Source of the DNA: Acacia acuminata | Taxonomy: Eukaryota > Streptophyta > Magnoliopsida > Fabales > Fabaceae | Direction of reading: 5' to 3' | DNA: 64,000 nt | Assembly: GCA_019022655.1 (NCBI GenBank) | Contig: JAFJYI010000132.1 | Span: forward strand, 868,001-932,000 | Part shown: in pieces, positions 21,853 to 34,000 of the stretch | Layout of the letters: each line of letters starts with the position of its first letter | Position numbering within the stretch: the first letter of the stretch is position 1 | The notes under the pieces: model-generated | The model's input: only the letters and a program-made list of their open reading frames with translations | What the model was told of the DNA's origin: nothing | Database searches by the model: none | Position numbers and translations under genes: made by a program

Positions 21853-24304
21853 TGTTAGTTCTCTATGTGTTTTGATGATAATTGACAATTGTAAATACAA
21901 GTTGAAGTTTGTCTTTGGTAAGTTGAAAAACTTAGTGTCAAAGACAAACTCGAGTTTTGGATTCAAAACTAGAGTTTTAGACTTGACAGAGAGTAGCTCA
22001 ATTTTAATCAATCGAGAAAACTCCAGTTTGCATAGGCAAACTCGAGTTTTTGACAAACAGAGAGTACTTTAAGTTTTTCACATTGAGACAAATTCGAGTT
22101 TAGTTTTACAAACTCGAGTTTGCACCATACAAAGACTCTCCAATGTTTTCTAAAGTAAACAAAACTCTAGTTTGCGATATAGTAAACTCGAGATTTGCCG
22201 TAATCTCCCAAAATAACCAGATTAGAAAAGGAGTTTTCAATTCGAACAAAGAATAAAACAGTGAAAAATTGGGGGTTTTGATTCAAAGAGAATAAAAATG
22301 CATCCGCATTATAACAAGACCGTGATCGACTGGGCAAACCAAATCTCGCATTTGCCCGAAAATTCCCTCAACCGAACAATCGTCCGAATTTATTCGAATC
22401 GCTGGCGTATCTCGTACGATCGCACAATGATACTTTAACCTAGAATCCGAAATTACAAAACAAAGCCTCCAATGTTTTAGGCCTAAGAAAACTCTAGTTT
22501 TGATATGAAAACTCCAATTTGCACTTAGCCAAGAGTTTTTCTAAGTTTTCCAAAGTTTTGAGAAAACTCGAGTTTAGGCTTGAGTCCTCTAGAAATCTCC
22601 AACCAGGAGAGGGCTTACATGTTTTAACTACTTTGAGAAAACTCCGTTTGTTTTAGAAACTCCAAGTTTTTCACTTGGCCGGAGGTGTTTGAACATGGTA
22701 AAGAGTTTTTCAAAGGTTTTCATCTTTAAATGAGAACTCGAGTTTTGGCCAATCCAAATTTATTAAATCGGAGAGAGCTTTGCTCACTAAACGTTGGAAT
22801 TTGGGGAAAATAGGGTATACCTCACTCCCAAGGAGAGTGACTCTTTCTTATTTTGAAAACTCCAGTTTACATTTGAAAACTCCAGTTTTGAGCTTTTGGA
22901 CTTAAACTTTTTCAAAGGTTTTCATCTTTAAATGAGAACTCGAGTTTATGCCCAAATTTGGAAACTCAAAAAGTAGTGTGAAATTTGGCCTCCAATGTTT
23001 TAGGCCTAAGAAAACTCAGCTTTGATAGAGCTTTGCTCAAAGTTTTTGAGAAAACTCGAGTTTGTATTTGTAAACTCGAGTTTAGGCTTCGAAGAGAGCT
23101 TACATGTTTTAACTACTTTGAGAAAATTTTGAACACTCCAAGGTTTTTTACATATGAAAACTCCGAGAGCTTTTTGAACACTCCAATTTACATATGAAAA
23201 GCTTTTTGGACTCAAACATGTTTTTCACTATAAAAGTCCAAAACTCGAGTATGTCATTAATCAACTCGATTTTTGCTCGTGCTCTAAAATGTGCTTTAAA
23301 TGAAAACTCGAGTTTCAGTTGGAAACTCCAGTTTTGTCTTCTAAGCATAGTTACAAACTCCAGTTTGGATAAACAAACTCAAGTTTGTGTCGCTGAGTTT
23401 GAAAATCAAATTGCTCGAATTTGTGAAATCTTCTCGTTTGATCTTAATACTTCTTATCATCACTCATTACTATTCCTAGCTATGTTTAATCAGTTTGTTA
23501 ATGAGTTTCAGATATTTTAGAGAACTTTAAATGAAGATTTGAGCAAAAGCAAAAAGTGATGTCAGCACATTAAATGCAAAGTTCAGAAAACTTGCATCCT
23601 TTTGGACAATCATTCTACACACGTTGCAAAGGGATTAATGTTTTCTTTCCACATCCAGTAGCTGCTCTTCCAATGGATTAAAAGTCAAGAAGTCAAGCAT
23701 AAACATTTGTGTAACTGGATTAACCAAAGAGTAGAGAGAGAAGAAGACCAAAGCTTAACCTAATCCTTGCTTAATGAAGGCAACGGTCATATTGAAGATT
23801 ACAACGGTTATTTAATGCTCTCTTTGTATAAATGGAGCAACATTCAATTCTACTCAACAATCAATCTGTTGAAAACGAAAATCATTCAAGTTTCCAACTA
23901 CTCTTTGAGTTTTCTTGAGCAAAGTATCTTTTGATACATCTGTACTTCAGTGATTATATTTATCCACTCTTAGAGAGAGTTCATTTATTGTAAATCATTT
24001 CATTGTAAGAATCTCAAGTGGAGATTGGAGATTGGGATATTGATTGAAACTTGAAGGAGAAGTAAGTTCTAGTGAGAGAATTACTCTAGAGTTACAGAGT
24101 GTGTAATCAATTGAGATAGTGAAATCCCAGAGTGTCTGGGGATTGGACGTAGGTCAAGAAGTTGGACCGACCAATATAAACTCCTTGTGTCTTGCTTCTC
24201 CTTCTCTTCTCTGTTATACCCTGTTTTAGTGTTCAAAACGAGCCTTAGAAAAGAATTTTTAAAATCCCCAATTCACCCCCTCTTGGTGATTTGCTCCACT
24301 TTCA
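21853..24304 (+). repeat. 5' LTR of copy B (2.45 kb) with CTCGAG palindrome array
   Basis: The LTR is unusually long and carries many 'aaactcgagttt' copies between about 21940 and 23380, more diverged than in copy A. The 3' third (23420-24304) aligns with copy A 900-1794. A block at about 22280-22450 is richer in CG dinucleotides than its surroundings and has no counterpart in the visible part of copy A. Confidence 0.75.
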
Positions 24305-24359
24305 TTTGGTATCAGAGCAAGGTCTTCTATAAAGAGCTTAACATCTCGAGAAGGATCAC

Positions 24360-25315
24360 TATGGAAGGTATTCTACCTGATGGAGCTTCGATCAACTGAC
24401 CACCAGGATTCAATGGAGAGCATTATTCTTTCTGGAAAGCCAAATTCAAAGTCTTTGTGTTGGCTACTAAATATGGCTTATGGAGAGTATTCGAAAGAGG
24501 AGACTACAAAGGAAAATGGTCTCAGAGTTCGAAAGCCTGAAGAAGACTATGATGAGAATGACAGGAGAAATATCACTCTAAATAGTAAAGCTATTCTTAT
24601 GCTGCAGAGTGCTCTGAGTCAACAAGAATACTTTCGTGTATGCACATTATCTTCTGCTAAAGCTATGTGGGATGCGCTGGAGATAGCTCATGAAAGAACA
24701 ATTGGAGTCAAGCAAAATAGAATCAATACCCTCATGACAGAGTACGATCTTCTTCGTATGAAGCCTGGCAAATCCATCAGCGAATTCCAGTTAAGATTCA
24801 CCCATCTGATCAACCAGCTTGCTGCATTGGGCAAGGAGTATGAGCAACCTGTTCAAGTAAGTAAAATTCTCAATATCCTTATCAAGGAATGGGAAGCCAA
24901 GGTCACTGCTATTGAAGAAGCTCGTGGAGAGTCAATGGCATCTGTAGCAGCCCTCTTTGGTAGCCTCTCTAAATATGAAGCAAAGCTCAAGTTCAAAAAA
25001 GGACTTGATGAAGCAACTGGCAAGAATAAGGGAATTGCCCTCAAAGCCATCAAAGAAGCTAAGGAATCAGATGATGATGAAGATGAAGATGAAGAGCTAG
25101 GCATGATGGTCCGGAGATTCAAGAAATTCTACTAGAAGGACCAAGGTTACAAGAAGTTTCACAAAGGTAGCTCTAGCTTTGAGGCAAAGAAGCCGATTAT
25201 TTGCTACGATTGTGAAAAGTCTGGCCACATCAAGTCAGAATGCCCCCAACTGAAGAATAAGGATAAAGAAAAGAAGAAGTTCAATAAATACAAGAAGAAA
25301 ACCTATGGCTCAGCT
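24360..25315 (+). pseudogene. Copia gag (UBN2-type) with zinc knuckle, frameshifted
   Basis: The gene starts ATG GAA GGT (MEGILPDGAS) and continues in frame to an early stop; the matching sequence FNGEHYSFWKAKFKVFV lies in the same frame just past that stop. After about 24530 the long open frame 24380-25135 takes over: NRINTLMTEYDLLRMKPG, ISEFQLRFTHLINQLAALGK. This is the UBN2 gag domain of SIRE/Maximus elements. A zinc knuckle CYDCEKSGHIKSEC (CX2CX4HX4C) is at about 25203-25244. One early stop, one frameshift and one stop at 25133 make it non-functional. Confidence 0.8.
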
Positions 25316-26960
25316 ATATGGTTCCCTATCATGTACTGTGCATGCATATTATGTCAGATTAACTGCTACCCTAGGATTCTTCAGAATACCAACTTGTCAC
25401 TATTTGTGCAATGAACAGTGTACTGGACGCAACTTAAAAGGCAAGGCAGCAAATGTCAGCAAATGGAGATACTAGACCTGTTCCGAATTGGTTGTAGGTT
25501 ATTTGTTGAGGAATTTTTGTAACGACATTCAAAGTTTGTAAACATTCTACATAGATCCTGTGGGTAACTCTGTAATGTCATCAAAAGCTTTGTATTAATA
25601 TAATGTACTATTTCTGTTTTATCTATCAAAATGCGTATGAATACTCTGATAAATGCCCATTGAGCTGTGCATAAGTACTCTGATGAATGTCAGTATATCA
25701 GTAGGGTATTAAACAAATCACAATGGTTTGTCAAGGAAGAGACCAAAAAAAAAAGGATGAAGGAAGAGACGAACAATTGTCTGTCGAAAATGAAGGAAGA
25801 CATGAATAAGAATATGAAGCAAGACACTACAAGCAGACGAAAAGGTAGTACTGGATGAAGCTCCAGTTCAATGGTGCTCTCTGTCTTGGATCGTCCTCCA
25901 TCTTCGATCTTTCTCTCCTCAACAACCCAGATGCATGGTCGAATAAGGTTTCGGTTTTTAGAATGAAATGAAAACAGTGAAGGGTATTTTTGGATTATAA
26001 AAAATTTTCATGGGCATTTTAGTCCAATTGCAAAAAAACATAAATAAATAAATTTTAGCCTTCCCTCCAAATCCCCCCGATTTTGTTAGGGGGTGGTTTT
26101 GAGGGGAGGGAGGAGAAAATTTCAACAAAATTTCCCCTCCCCTCCTTAATTTCTTATCCTACCAATCAAGGGGAGGGGAGCAAAATCCCTCCCCTCCTTC
26201 CTATTCCGCTCCTCTCCCCTCCCCTCAAACAAAACAGAGCCTAAAGAATTAATTGAAGGCACTAAATAAAAATTGTAGTTAGCCTTTATGCCTCTATTGT
26301 GAGGTTTTAAGAGATAAAGTTAGAACATGTTTAGTTTTATATTGAAAGCCTTTAAAATCCCAGAGCCAAACTTATTTAGTTAGAAGATGTTTTCTTGATG
26401 GAAATTAGAACTAAATATGCCAATCGTTTGGTGATTTAGTTGACAACTGAATTTGATAATGAAATTTTGAACATGATGAGGCGAGGACTATTGCAAAAGA
26501 GTCTTGAAAAACTAAAGCTAGGATTCAAACCAAAATTCAGAATTACAATTTAAACAATAAACAACCCATTATTAGTATTCAACATTTAGAAACGTGCAAG
26601 TGCTACACTCTACCTATTTTAATTTCATTCATGCAATTCACATTATTTCTCGTATGAACCCAAATTATCTCAAGTTACATTGGACTTAAACCAAATCTTT
26701 GTCAGCAGAAGGTAAGGTTAAAACCCTCCTCCTAACAAACGTGTTTTTGAGGATTTGAACTTATATTCTCCTTAACCAACAACTTGGTTGCCATTTGCAA
26801 TTTAACTTATATTTTATTTTGTCTGAAAATAAAAAATTAAGATCTGAATCAGGCACAACTGAACATTTTTGTTTTCAATTTAAAACTGATTCACTTCTTA
26901 TATTGCATTAACTGCTCCTTGAACCAATTGATTTTTTCCCCCCAAACGTTTGTTGGAAAA
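25316..26960. other. Intergenic DNA between copy B and the SPA-like gene
   Basis: No gene is seen. It holds an A/G-rich low-complexity stretch (25740-25860), a CCCCTCC/GGGGAGG block and AT-rich filler. Confidence 0.5.
26050..26245. repeat. Foldback-like polypurine/polypyrimidine block (possible hAT MITE)
   Basis: Runs of ggggaggg and cccctcccctcc face each other around 26110-26160 and 26165-26230. The right edge 'caaacaaaacagagcct' resembles a hAT MITE end. No clear left end or target duplication was found. Confidence 0.4.
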
Positions 26961-26967
26961 TGAAAAC

Positions 26968-26973
26968 TTTATT
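26968..26973 (-). terminator. Candidate poly(A) signal of the SPA-like gene
   Basis: AATAAA on the minus strand lies 680 bases after the stop codon. It fits a 3' UTR of ordinary length, but other signals cannot be excluded. Confidence 0.35.
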
Positions 26974-27653
26974 AAATGGCACAGATATGCATCATTTACA
27001 AGAATCCTATATAAAACACTGTGAATGGTCATTGTTATCGTAGCTACTATATACAAATATTGCGTATGATATCTAGAAACTTTTTCCTTTATAGTGGTAA
27101 TGGTGCTGTCACCAAAACATCTTCACTACAAGCCTATAATTGGTCCTTCACCAAAACATCTTCAGACAAAAATCACTTGCATATATATAGTGAGCAAATT
27201 CTTCTAGTAGGATTCTTCATACTTTCTGTTGGCTCAGACAAAAACACTTGCATATATAGTGAGCAACTAAGAACCAGCTAGTTTCAGTTCACAGTCATAA
27301 TCTTTTTTCCTGAATCGGCTTCCCTGTTCCAAGAATGATTCTCAAGATATTGCATATTATAACAAGCCTTCTCTTAAAATAAGGCCTAAAGCTTCTGGTT
27401 TTAAGCTATAGCTTCCTCATGCTGTATCCAATGTTCAAATTAGAAGATATGGATCGGTTTGCGATCTCTCTGTCTATCCAATCTTTCATGGTCGAAACTC
27501 AAGCCTCTCAACATTAAAACTTAGCCACAGCTCAAGATGTCGATACAATCTTAATACACTCCGGGCTACTTGGCAGTAATGGCCTCAGCGGCGGCAAGGG
27601 TAAAGGGGAGGGAAGGAATCCCCGGTTGGAAGCCAGCCTTCATGAGGACTATC

Positions 27654-27845
27654 TTAAACCATCTGCAACACTTTTATACACCCACTTGAATTGGCAGCAA
27701 TAATCATGTCTGAACTGCCCTTCCAACACACACTGGAAACAAACTGACCATTGTCATCATCAGTCTCTCTCCCAGATATGGGATCCAAGGACCCAAATTT
27801 GTGCGAAGTGATTGGCATGGGAAGGGATTTGTAGTATGAATAAAC
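27654..27845 (-). CDS. SPA2: SPA-like exon 7 (last WD40 blade and stop)
   Basis: The acceptor is ATTTCAG|GTTTATTC and the exon is phase 0, with 63 codons plus TAA. It encodes SLPMPITSHKFGSLDPISG, DDDNGQFVSSVCWKG and the conserved end NSSGCIKVLQMV. The match to the C-terminus of plant SPA proteins is nearly complete. Confidence 0.93.
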   Translation of the reverse strand, partial: VYSYYKSLPMPITSHKFGSLDPISGRETDDDNGQFVSSVCWKGSSDMIIAANSSGCIKVLQMV

Positions 27846-28045
27846 CTGAAATGAAACATAGTATCAAAGCAATACTAAACAGATTTGTATAACTGATAAG
27901 CCTATCACAAAAAATCGAAGCCTAAACTAGCCACCAAATTTATACACAAACAAGATGTCGCATGATTGGATCTAAGATTGTCCTGATCTCATTACTGAAT
28001 ATGCAGGGTTATTTCTTCACAATATGTGTGCAATTAAAAGTAGCC

Positions 28046-28093
<48 letters not shown>

Positions 28094-31000
28094 AACAACA
28101 ACAACAACAATAGAGTTGATCTAGCGGTGTAAGGCCCCATTAGATCCCTTTGGGTTTTGAGTTCGAATCCCAGAGGAGGTACTTGTATTGAGAGGGGAAA
28201 CCACAAACCTTGAAATAGATACCGGATAATACTATTAAAAAATGTAGCAAAAAATTAATGATGCTTTTCTACCTTGAAGGACTGGACTTGAAGAATAAAG
28301 ATGCTTGGAATGCAAGAAAGACACTGGTTAGCTCAAATTCTCAAGACATCCTTTGATCATATGAAGCATGTGTTTCTGAGTTCATTCAATAAAAATTCTG
28401 TTCCTTTTCATTGTGAAAACTTGCCAACTCAATCCTCATATCCTAAACAGTCCTACACACCCTATGCACCATTCACACTAATCTATAGCAACATTAGGGG
28501 TCTTGCAAGAATAAAAACCCTAACTAATGCCAGATGGTTTGTGACTTCCTTAGACAACCATACTAGAACCACATGGATTTACTAAATGAAAGAAAAATCT
28601 GAGGTAGCCAAGCTGTTTAAAAACTTCAATAACTTTGTGAGAAATCAATTCCAAGCTTCCATTAAGGTGCTAAAGAGTGATAATGGACTTGTTTGGGATA
28701 TCGGTGGACCATCAAACTTATGGAAAAGTCTGATGGGGTAAAAGTCAGATTGTAAAACGTGATTTATGTTTGGGATTGGTGGTTGCATAAGTAGCTTATG
28801 GACAAGTCCGATTGGGTAAAACTTATTTCAAATGACTTATGGATAAGTGACTTTTGAGATAATTATAAGAAAAAAATTAAAATCAAAATTACCAAATATA
28901 TGAAAAATGCTAAATTACAAAATTTGGCAATGCTAAAATAAATAATTTGATCAAATAAATGTTTGCACAGTGGGTAAAGGAGAAAACCGACATATAAAGC
29001 CATGCATAAGGAGCTTTTCAGATAAGCACTTATCAAAAGTCAAGAATTGGAGCTTTTCAAATAAGCTCAGTTTGCCCCATAAGCTCAATTGCCAACCGAT
29101 TTCATCCAAACAAAAAAGTTGAAGCAAAATCCATAAGCTTAGTTAAAAAGCTCCATAAGCTGCTCCCATAAGCTGTTCCAAACAAGGCCAATGCCAAGGA
29201 ATACATAAGTGGAACCTTTAAGGAATTTCTTAATCAATAAGGAGTCCACCACCAAGCCGCTAGTCCATATACTTGGAAGTAACACGAACCTTGTTGATGG
29301 AATGCAATGTTCCCACTATCTTTTGGGGTGGTACAGTCTTGACTATAACATATCTGATTAACAGAATGCCCTCCAAAGTTCTCAATTACGCCACTCTCAT
29401 CCAAAAATTCCTTGAAACCTTTTCGAAATGCCCACTTATCAACCCATTAACACAAAAGGTGTTTGGTTGTATTGTATTTGTTCACAAACATGATGACAGC
29501 AAATTTGATGCCCACGCTGACAAATATATACATTCCAAGAAACTTCCCATCTCCAAAGGCACTGTTTTCTATGAAGAAGAGGCTTACTATCACAAATTAC
29601 CCATTCGGTAGGAGCACTCAGATATCAAATGGCTAATTCTGTATGACCCTATTTCCAAAGTCCTTGGAACCCTTGAAACCATACCATCACATGAACCCAC
29701 TTTCATAGCCATCCTTGAACGTGATTTGTCCCCCAATGAATTAGTTCCAACCTAACCTAAGTCTATTCCACCTCAACCTAAATACATCTGAAGAACTGGA
29801 AACAAATGTTGAAAACAATTCAAGGGTAGATACATAAACTCGACCAGAAGCATTGACCAAGCAACCATCTCAAGAAGAGGCCGACATAGGTAGAAATGTC
29901 TCTCCCAATCAAAAGGAGTGACCATGACTCCAATCTAGGTTTGGATCTTAAAGAGCTGGGCTAGCCTATTGCACTAAGAAAAGGGATAAGATCTTATACT
30001 CAACATATAATTTAATAGTTTGTTTCATATGGTAGTCTATCCACAAAGATGCAAAACTTTGTTGCAAAAAGTGCACAAATGAAAGTCCCAGATACTTTTC
30101 AACAAGCAATGGCTAATCCGAACTGGAAAAAGGCTGCAAACGAAGAGTTGAGGGCACTAGAAGAAAGTAAAACTTGGATGACCACTCTTCTTCCTAAAGG
30201 GAAGAAACCAGTAAGATGCAAGTGCATCTTCACCCCAAAATTCACTCCTGATGGAAGTATCAACTAGTACAAGGCGAGATTAATTGCAAAAACGGTATAC
30301 TTAAACCTATAGGATTGATTAATAGGAAACCTTTGCCGCGGTAGCAAAATTCAATACCATCCAAGTGCTATCGTCATCCAAGTGTTGTTGTCAATTGCTA
30401 CAAACTTAGATTGGTCTCTACATTAACTGGATGTGAAAAATGCATTCCTAAATGGGGAGTTGGAGGAAAAAGTATACATGGAGATCCCATATGAAGATCT
30501 AGCTCCTACCAACTCAGTATGCAAACTTAACAAGCGTTTGTACGAGCTAAAGCAATCTCCAAGAGCATGGTTCGACAGATTCACCAAGGCAGTAAGGAGA
30601 CTAATGTACCCTCAGGGGCAAGCAGATGACATGTTCGTCAAGCATGGGAAGGGAAAGTTATCATCCTGTTTGTTTATGTTGATGACAATCAATACAGGGA
30701 ACAATACAGATTCCATCACTCAACTAGAAAGGGACTTGTCAAAATGAATTCCAAGAGAAGGATCCCAGACAAATGAGATACTTTCTAAGCATGGAAGTAG
30801 CAAGAAAAAAAGAGACATCGATGTGTCTCAACAGAAATACACCCTAGACTTGTTACAAGAGCAAGGATGTTAGGCACTCAACCTGAGGCAACACCAATGG
30901 AAGAAGAATGTCATATAGAGATCAATCCAAATGATGTTCTAGTTGACTCAAAAAGGTACAGAAGACTTGTGGGAAAACTGATGTACTTAACTCACACACT

Positions 31001-34000
31001 TCCCGATATCAGCTATGTAGTTGGAATAGTAAGTCAGTTCATGCAGCAACCTCAAGAAGAGCACGCGGAGGCTGTATGCAAAATTTTCCTACTTGAAGCT
31101 CAATTAAAGTATAGGCATTTTCTTTAAGGCATTGCAATAAATATTGAGATCCACACCAATCAAGACCATGCAAGGAATGTGGAGAATAGAAGATGAACCA
31201 TAGGATATAGCACATATGTGTGGGGAAACCTCGTCATATGGAGGAGTGAGAAGCAAAATTGTGGTGCCAAGAAGCAAAACTAAGAGCAGTTGCCCTTGGA
31301 GTATGTGAAGGAATCTAGGTTATTAGGTTACTAACAAAGTTGGGAATTTCGTGTGAGGAACCCATGCAACTTAGGTGTGACAACAAAGCCAGCATTGAAA
31401 TGACAAAGAATCCTGTTTATCATGATCGAACGAAACATGTTGAGATAGACAAACACTTAAGTAAAGAGAAGGTTGAAGCAGGCATCACGAATCTATCCTA
31501 CGAACAGTCTGCAGATCAGAACCAATGGGTGGAGCTAAATTTGAAGGGCTTCGAAGCAAGCTGGGAATGATAGACATCTATTCTCCAGCTTGAGGGGAAG
31601 TGTTAGAAATAATCGGAATCTCTAAAATTCCTCACTGATTGATTGTATTCTCATTTATTATTCTCGATCCATAGCTCTTTATTATGATTTGATTCGGGTA
31701 ATACTTCCTTTATTGTAATTGCTTATTTCTCTCCTCTTATGGCTCATTAGAGCCTATAAAATGTAATGTTTTTCTACTCAATAATACACAAGCTTATGAG
31801 AGAATCATTCACTGATTGAAAACATGATTTTTCAAGTTAAACATTTTCTTTGTAGTCTACTTTAGGATAGAGTGTGACCCATTACCATAAAGAGGCTTTG
31901 GCAAAAAATTGATCTCTATGAGATCCATGAATGCTCTTGCATGGAGATGAAGCTTCACACTTGCTACCCGTCGAGCCCAAGGTGATGTGAAGAACAAGAA
32001 ATCAAGTGGTGTGACCATTGCAAAAAAAAGTGGCCACACCAAAGAAATCCACTCAAAGTTGCATGGTAAGCCCTAAAATCTCGATTAGAGGCCAAAAACA
32101 GAAGGTAAAGGGTTAATCTTTGGCACTGCTGAGACTGAACAAGGGTCATTGAGCACTGAGGAATTGCTGGTTTGTTGATGATTTTGGAGAAACATGCTTC
32201 ATCCAATTCTGTTTGGGCAAATTTATGTCGGAAAACTACTCTTTTTGTTCCTTTGCCACAAGCAGATACTGTTCTTACTCATGTTCTTACAAATCTAAAA
32301 GAGATGGGGTGGCCAATAGCCTTGAGGAAAGGGGTAAGAACCTACACTAGGCGTCCAATTCAAAGGTTTGCATCCTATGCAAAATTATCTCCACGATTGC
32401 AGGCTTTCACTACACGGTGAATGAAAACTGTCTAAGAATTTCTACGAAGCCATAAAGGATCCTGTAATGAAAAGAATCAGAAAGTTGTATATATTCATGT
32501 ATAAGAGAGGTGTATTTATACAAGAGAGACGAGACGCGTAAACTTAATGACAGACAATTAGACGCGTGAATCCCTAAACATAATTACAGAATAATACCTA
32601 ATTAATACATAATCAATACATAATCAATACAGAATATTTCCTAACACTCCCTCTCAAGTTGGATCATAGATCCAACTTGTTACAAAGATAATCCCAACAC
32701 GAGATAAATTACACAATTCGCACACACTCCCCCTCAAACATGCTTGACTTGAACAAAACCACAAATATTGACAAACACCTCTCCGGAGGACGCAAAATTC
32801 AGCAGATTGGCACTCAAGACAAAGGAGCACTCCACGAACGTGCTGGAAGACAAAACAACCAAACATCCAGCCACTAGAAGCCAGTGAACGTGCACAAAAC
32901 GAAAAGCCGATCAATTGTAATAGTGGAAACATCTCGAACCGAGTCTCACAACGCAACCTTTGAAGCAAAGAACCGCCATCACACACCGGGAATAAAGGCT
33001 CTACGTCGGAGAACAAAGCACCACCGTAAAATGCAGCAACCAGACAAAGACCTAGATGATTCAAACGCAATCCCGGTTGCAAGCGAACAAATACACAAGG
33101 CATGAGAGAATGCAGACCAAACGCACCGAGATCTCAAATCGAAACCAAACTTTATCTCACGGGGACAAAGCATTTCGAATTAAACCACAAATGATCAAGG
33201 TGCAACCATAACCGACTTTCCAAGGAAAATCACCAGCCGACAGCAAAGCCGAAGCACAAACGTCCAAACGGAACCCAAATGACCAGTAGATCACAACCAG
33301 CAAACGAGGTATCAATAACCTCAACAAAAACCTCTTTGGTCATCACAGAACAATCTCATCCGAGATTACAACACCAAATTGAGGCTTCACAATTCTTAAT
33401 AGCAAACGTCACATTAGTGACCAAACAGAAGCAGCCGTTAGCCAACCAGGGACAACATAACACCCAAACAACGAGGTACACCTTCTCTCCCCCTATGAAC
33501 AATGACTAACACTATCACTGTTCACAAAACAGCAAACAGAAGAGTACCCCATTCAACCAGAAAATTGACAGAAAGTGAAGAGTAGACCAACAAAACCCAA
33601 TTGCCAAATGCAATCTTCTAAACACAAAACCGGAAGTCTGACCGGAAAAGAAAATCAGAAATGCACTCACGCTGGCTGGCCACTGTTTCTGTTAACGCTA
33701 CAGAAACAGCGGCCACCGAAAAAACTCAAATTTGCCAAGAACTACACCTTAGCTCGATACCATGTAATGAAAAGAATCGAAAGTTGTATATATTCATGTA
33801 TAAGAGAGGTGTATTTATACAAGAGAGACGAGACGCGTAAACTTAATGACGTACAATTAGACGCGTGAATCCCTAAACATAATTACGTAATAATACCTAA
33901 TTAATACCTAATCAATACATAATCAATACAGAATATTTCCTAACAGATCCAAAGTGGAGAGAAGCCATAAATGAAGAGTTGAGAGCCCTAGAAAAGAATC

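Larger units (their letters stand above)
21853..25315 (+). mobile_element. SIRE-like Ty1/copia element, 5' LTR + gag only (copy B)
   Basis: The components are a 2,452-bp 5' LTR (21853-24304, TGTTAGTTC...CTTTCA), a primer-binding site TGGTATCAGAGC at 24307-24318 complementary to initiator tRNA-Met, and a gag gene from ATG 24360. Homology stops at about 25315 and pol and the 3' LTR are missing, so the copy is 3'-truncated. It inserted into the gypsy LTR that begins at 21601. Confidence 0.8.
28265..31830 (+). mobile_element. Degenerate Ty1/copia element in SPA intron 6 (5'-truncated)
   Basis: It starts inside the end of the protease/pre-integrase region (YLEGLDLKNKD; SVPFHCENLP), related to the copia element at 49354-55382. 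Integrase (RWFVTSLDNHTRTTWIY) is interrupted by the 504-bp insert at 28686-29189. RT follows at 30080-30730 (VKNAFLNGELEEKVYMEIP; YELKQSPRAWFDRF; a damaged FVYVDD box near 30680), then RNase H at 30870-31560 (PDISYVVGIVSQFMQQPQEE; DNKASIEMTKNPVYHDRTKH). A polypurine tract TTGAGGGGAAG precedes an LTR starting TGTTAGAAAT at 31601. Many stops and frameshifts are present. No 5' LTR was found. Confidence 0.85.
32463..33945 (-). mobile_element. Non-autonomous 1.48-kb LTR element (copia type) with GATCC duplication
   Basis: Two LTRs (32463-32646 and 33763-33945) flank 1,116 bp without gag or pol. The order shows minus orientation: the primer-binding site TGGTATCGAGCTAAGG reads leftward from 33761, and a polypurine tract (reverse complement of ctccctctcaag) lies at 32647-32658. 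Target duplication GATCC is at 32458-32462 and 33946-33950. Next to the polypurine tract a short coding remnant (FVTSWIYDPT) resembles the end of copia RNase H, so it may be an internal-deletion derivative. It inserted into the copia RT N-terminus. Confidence 0.9.

Noticed and set aside
28116..28172. Possible tRNA gene
   Set aside because: A- and B-box-like sequences are present but the acceptor, D and anticodon stems do not pair. It fits a SINE head better.
32654..33103. 149-residue Cys/Leu-rich open frame on the minus strand
   Set aside because: It lies in the internal region of a non-autonomous LTR element and runs into the polypurine tract. It has no domain, its cysteines have no regular spacing, and only its last residues resemble the copia RNase H end. 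I treat it as non-coding.
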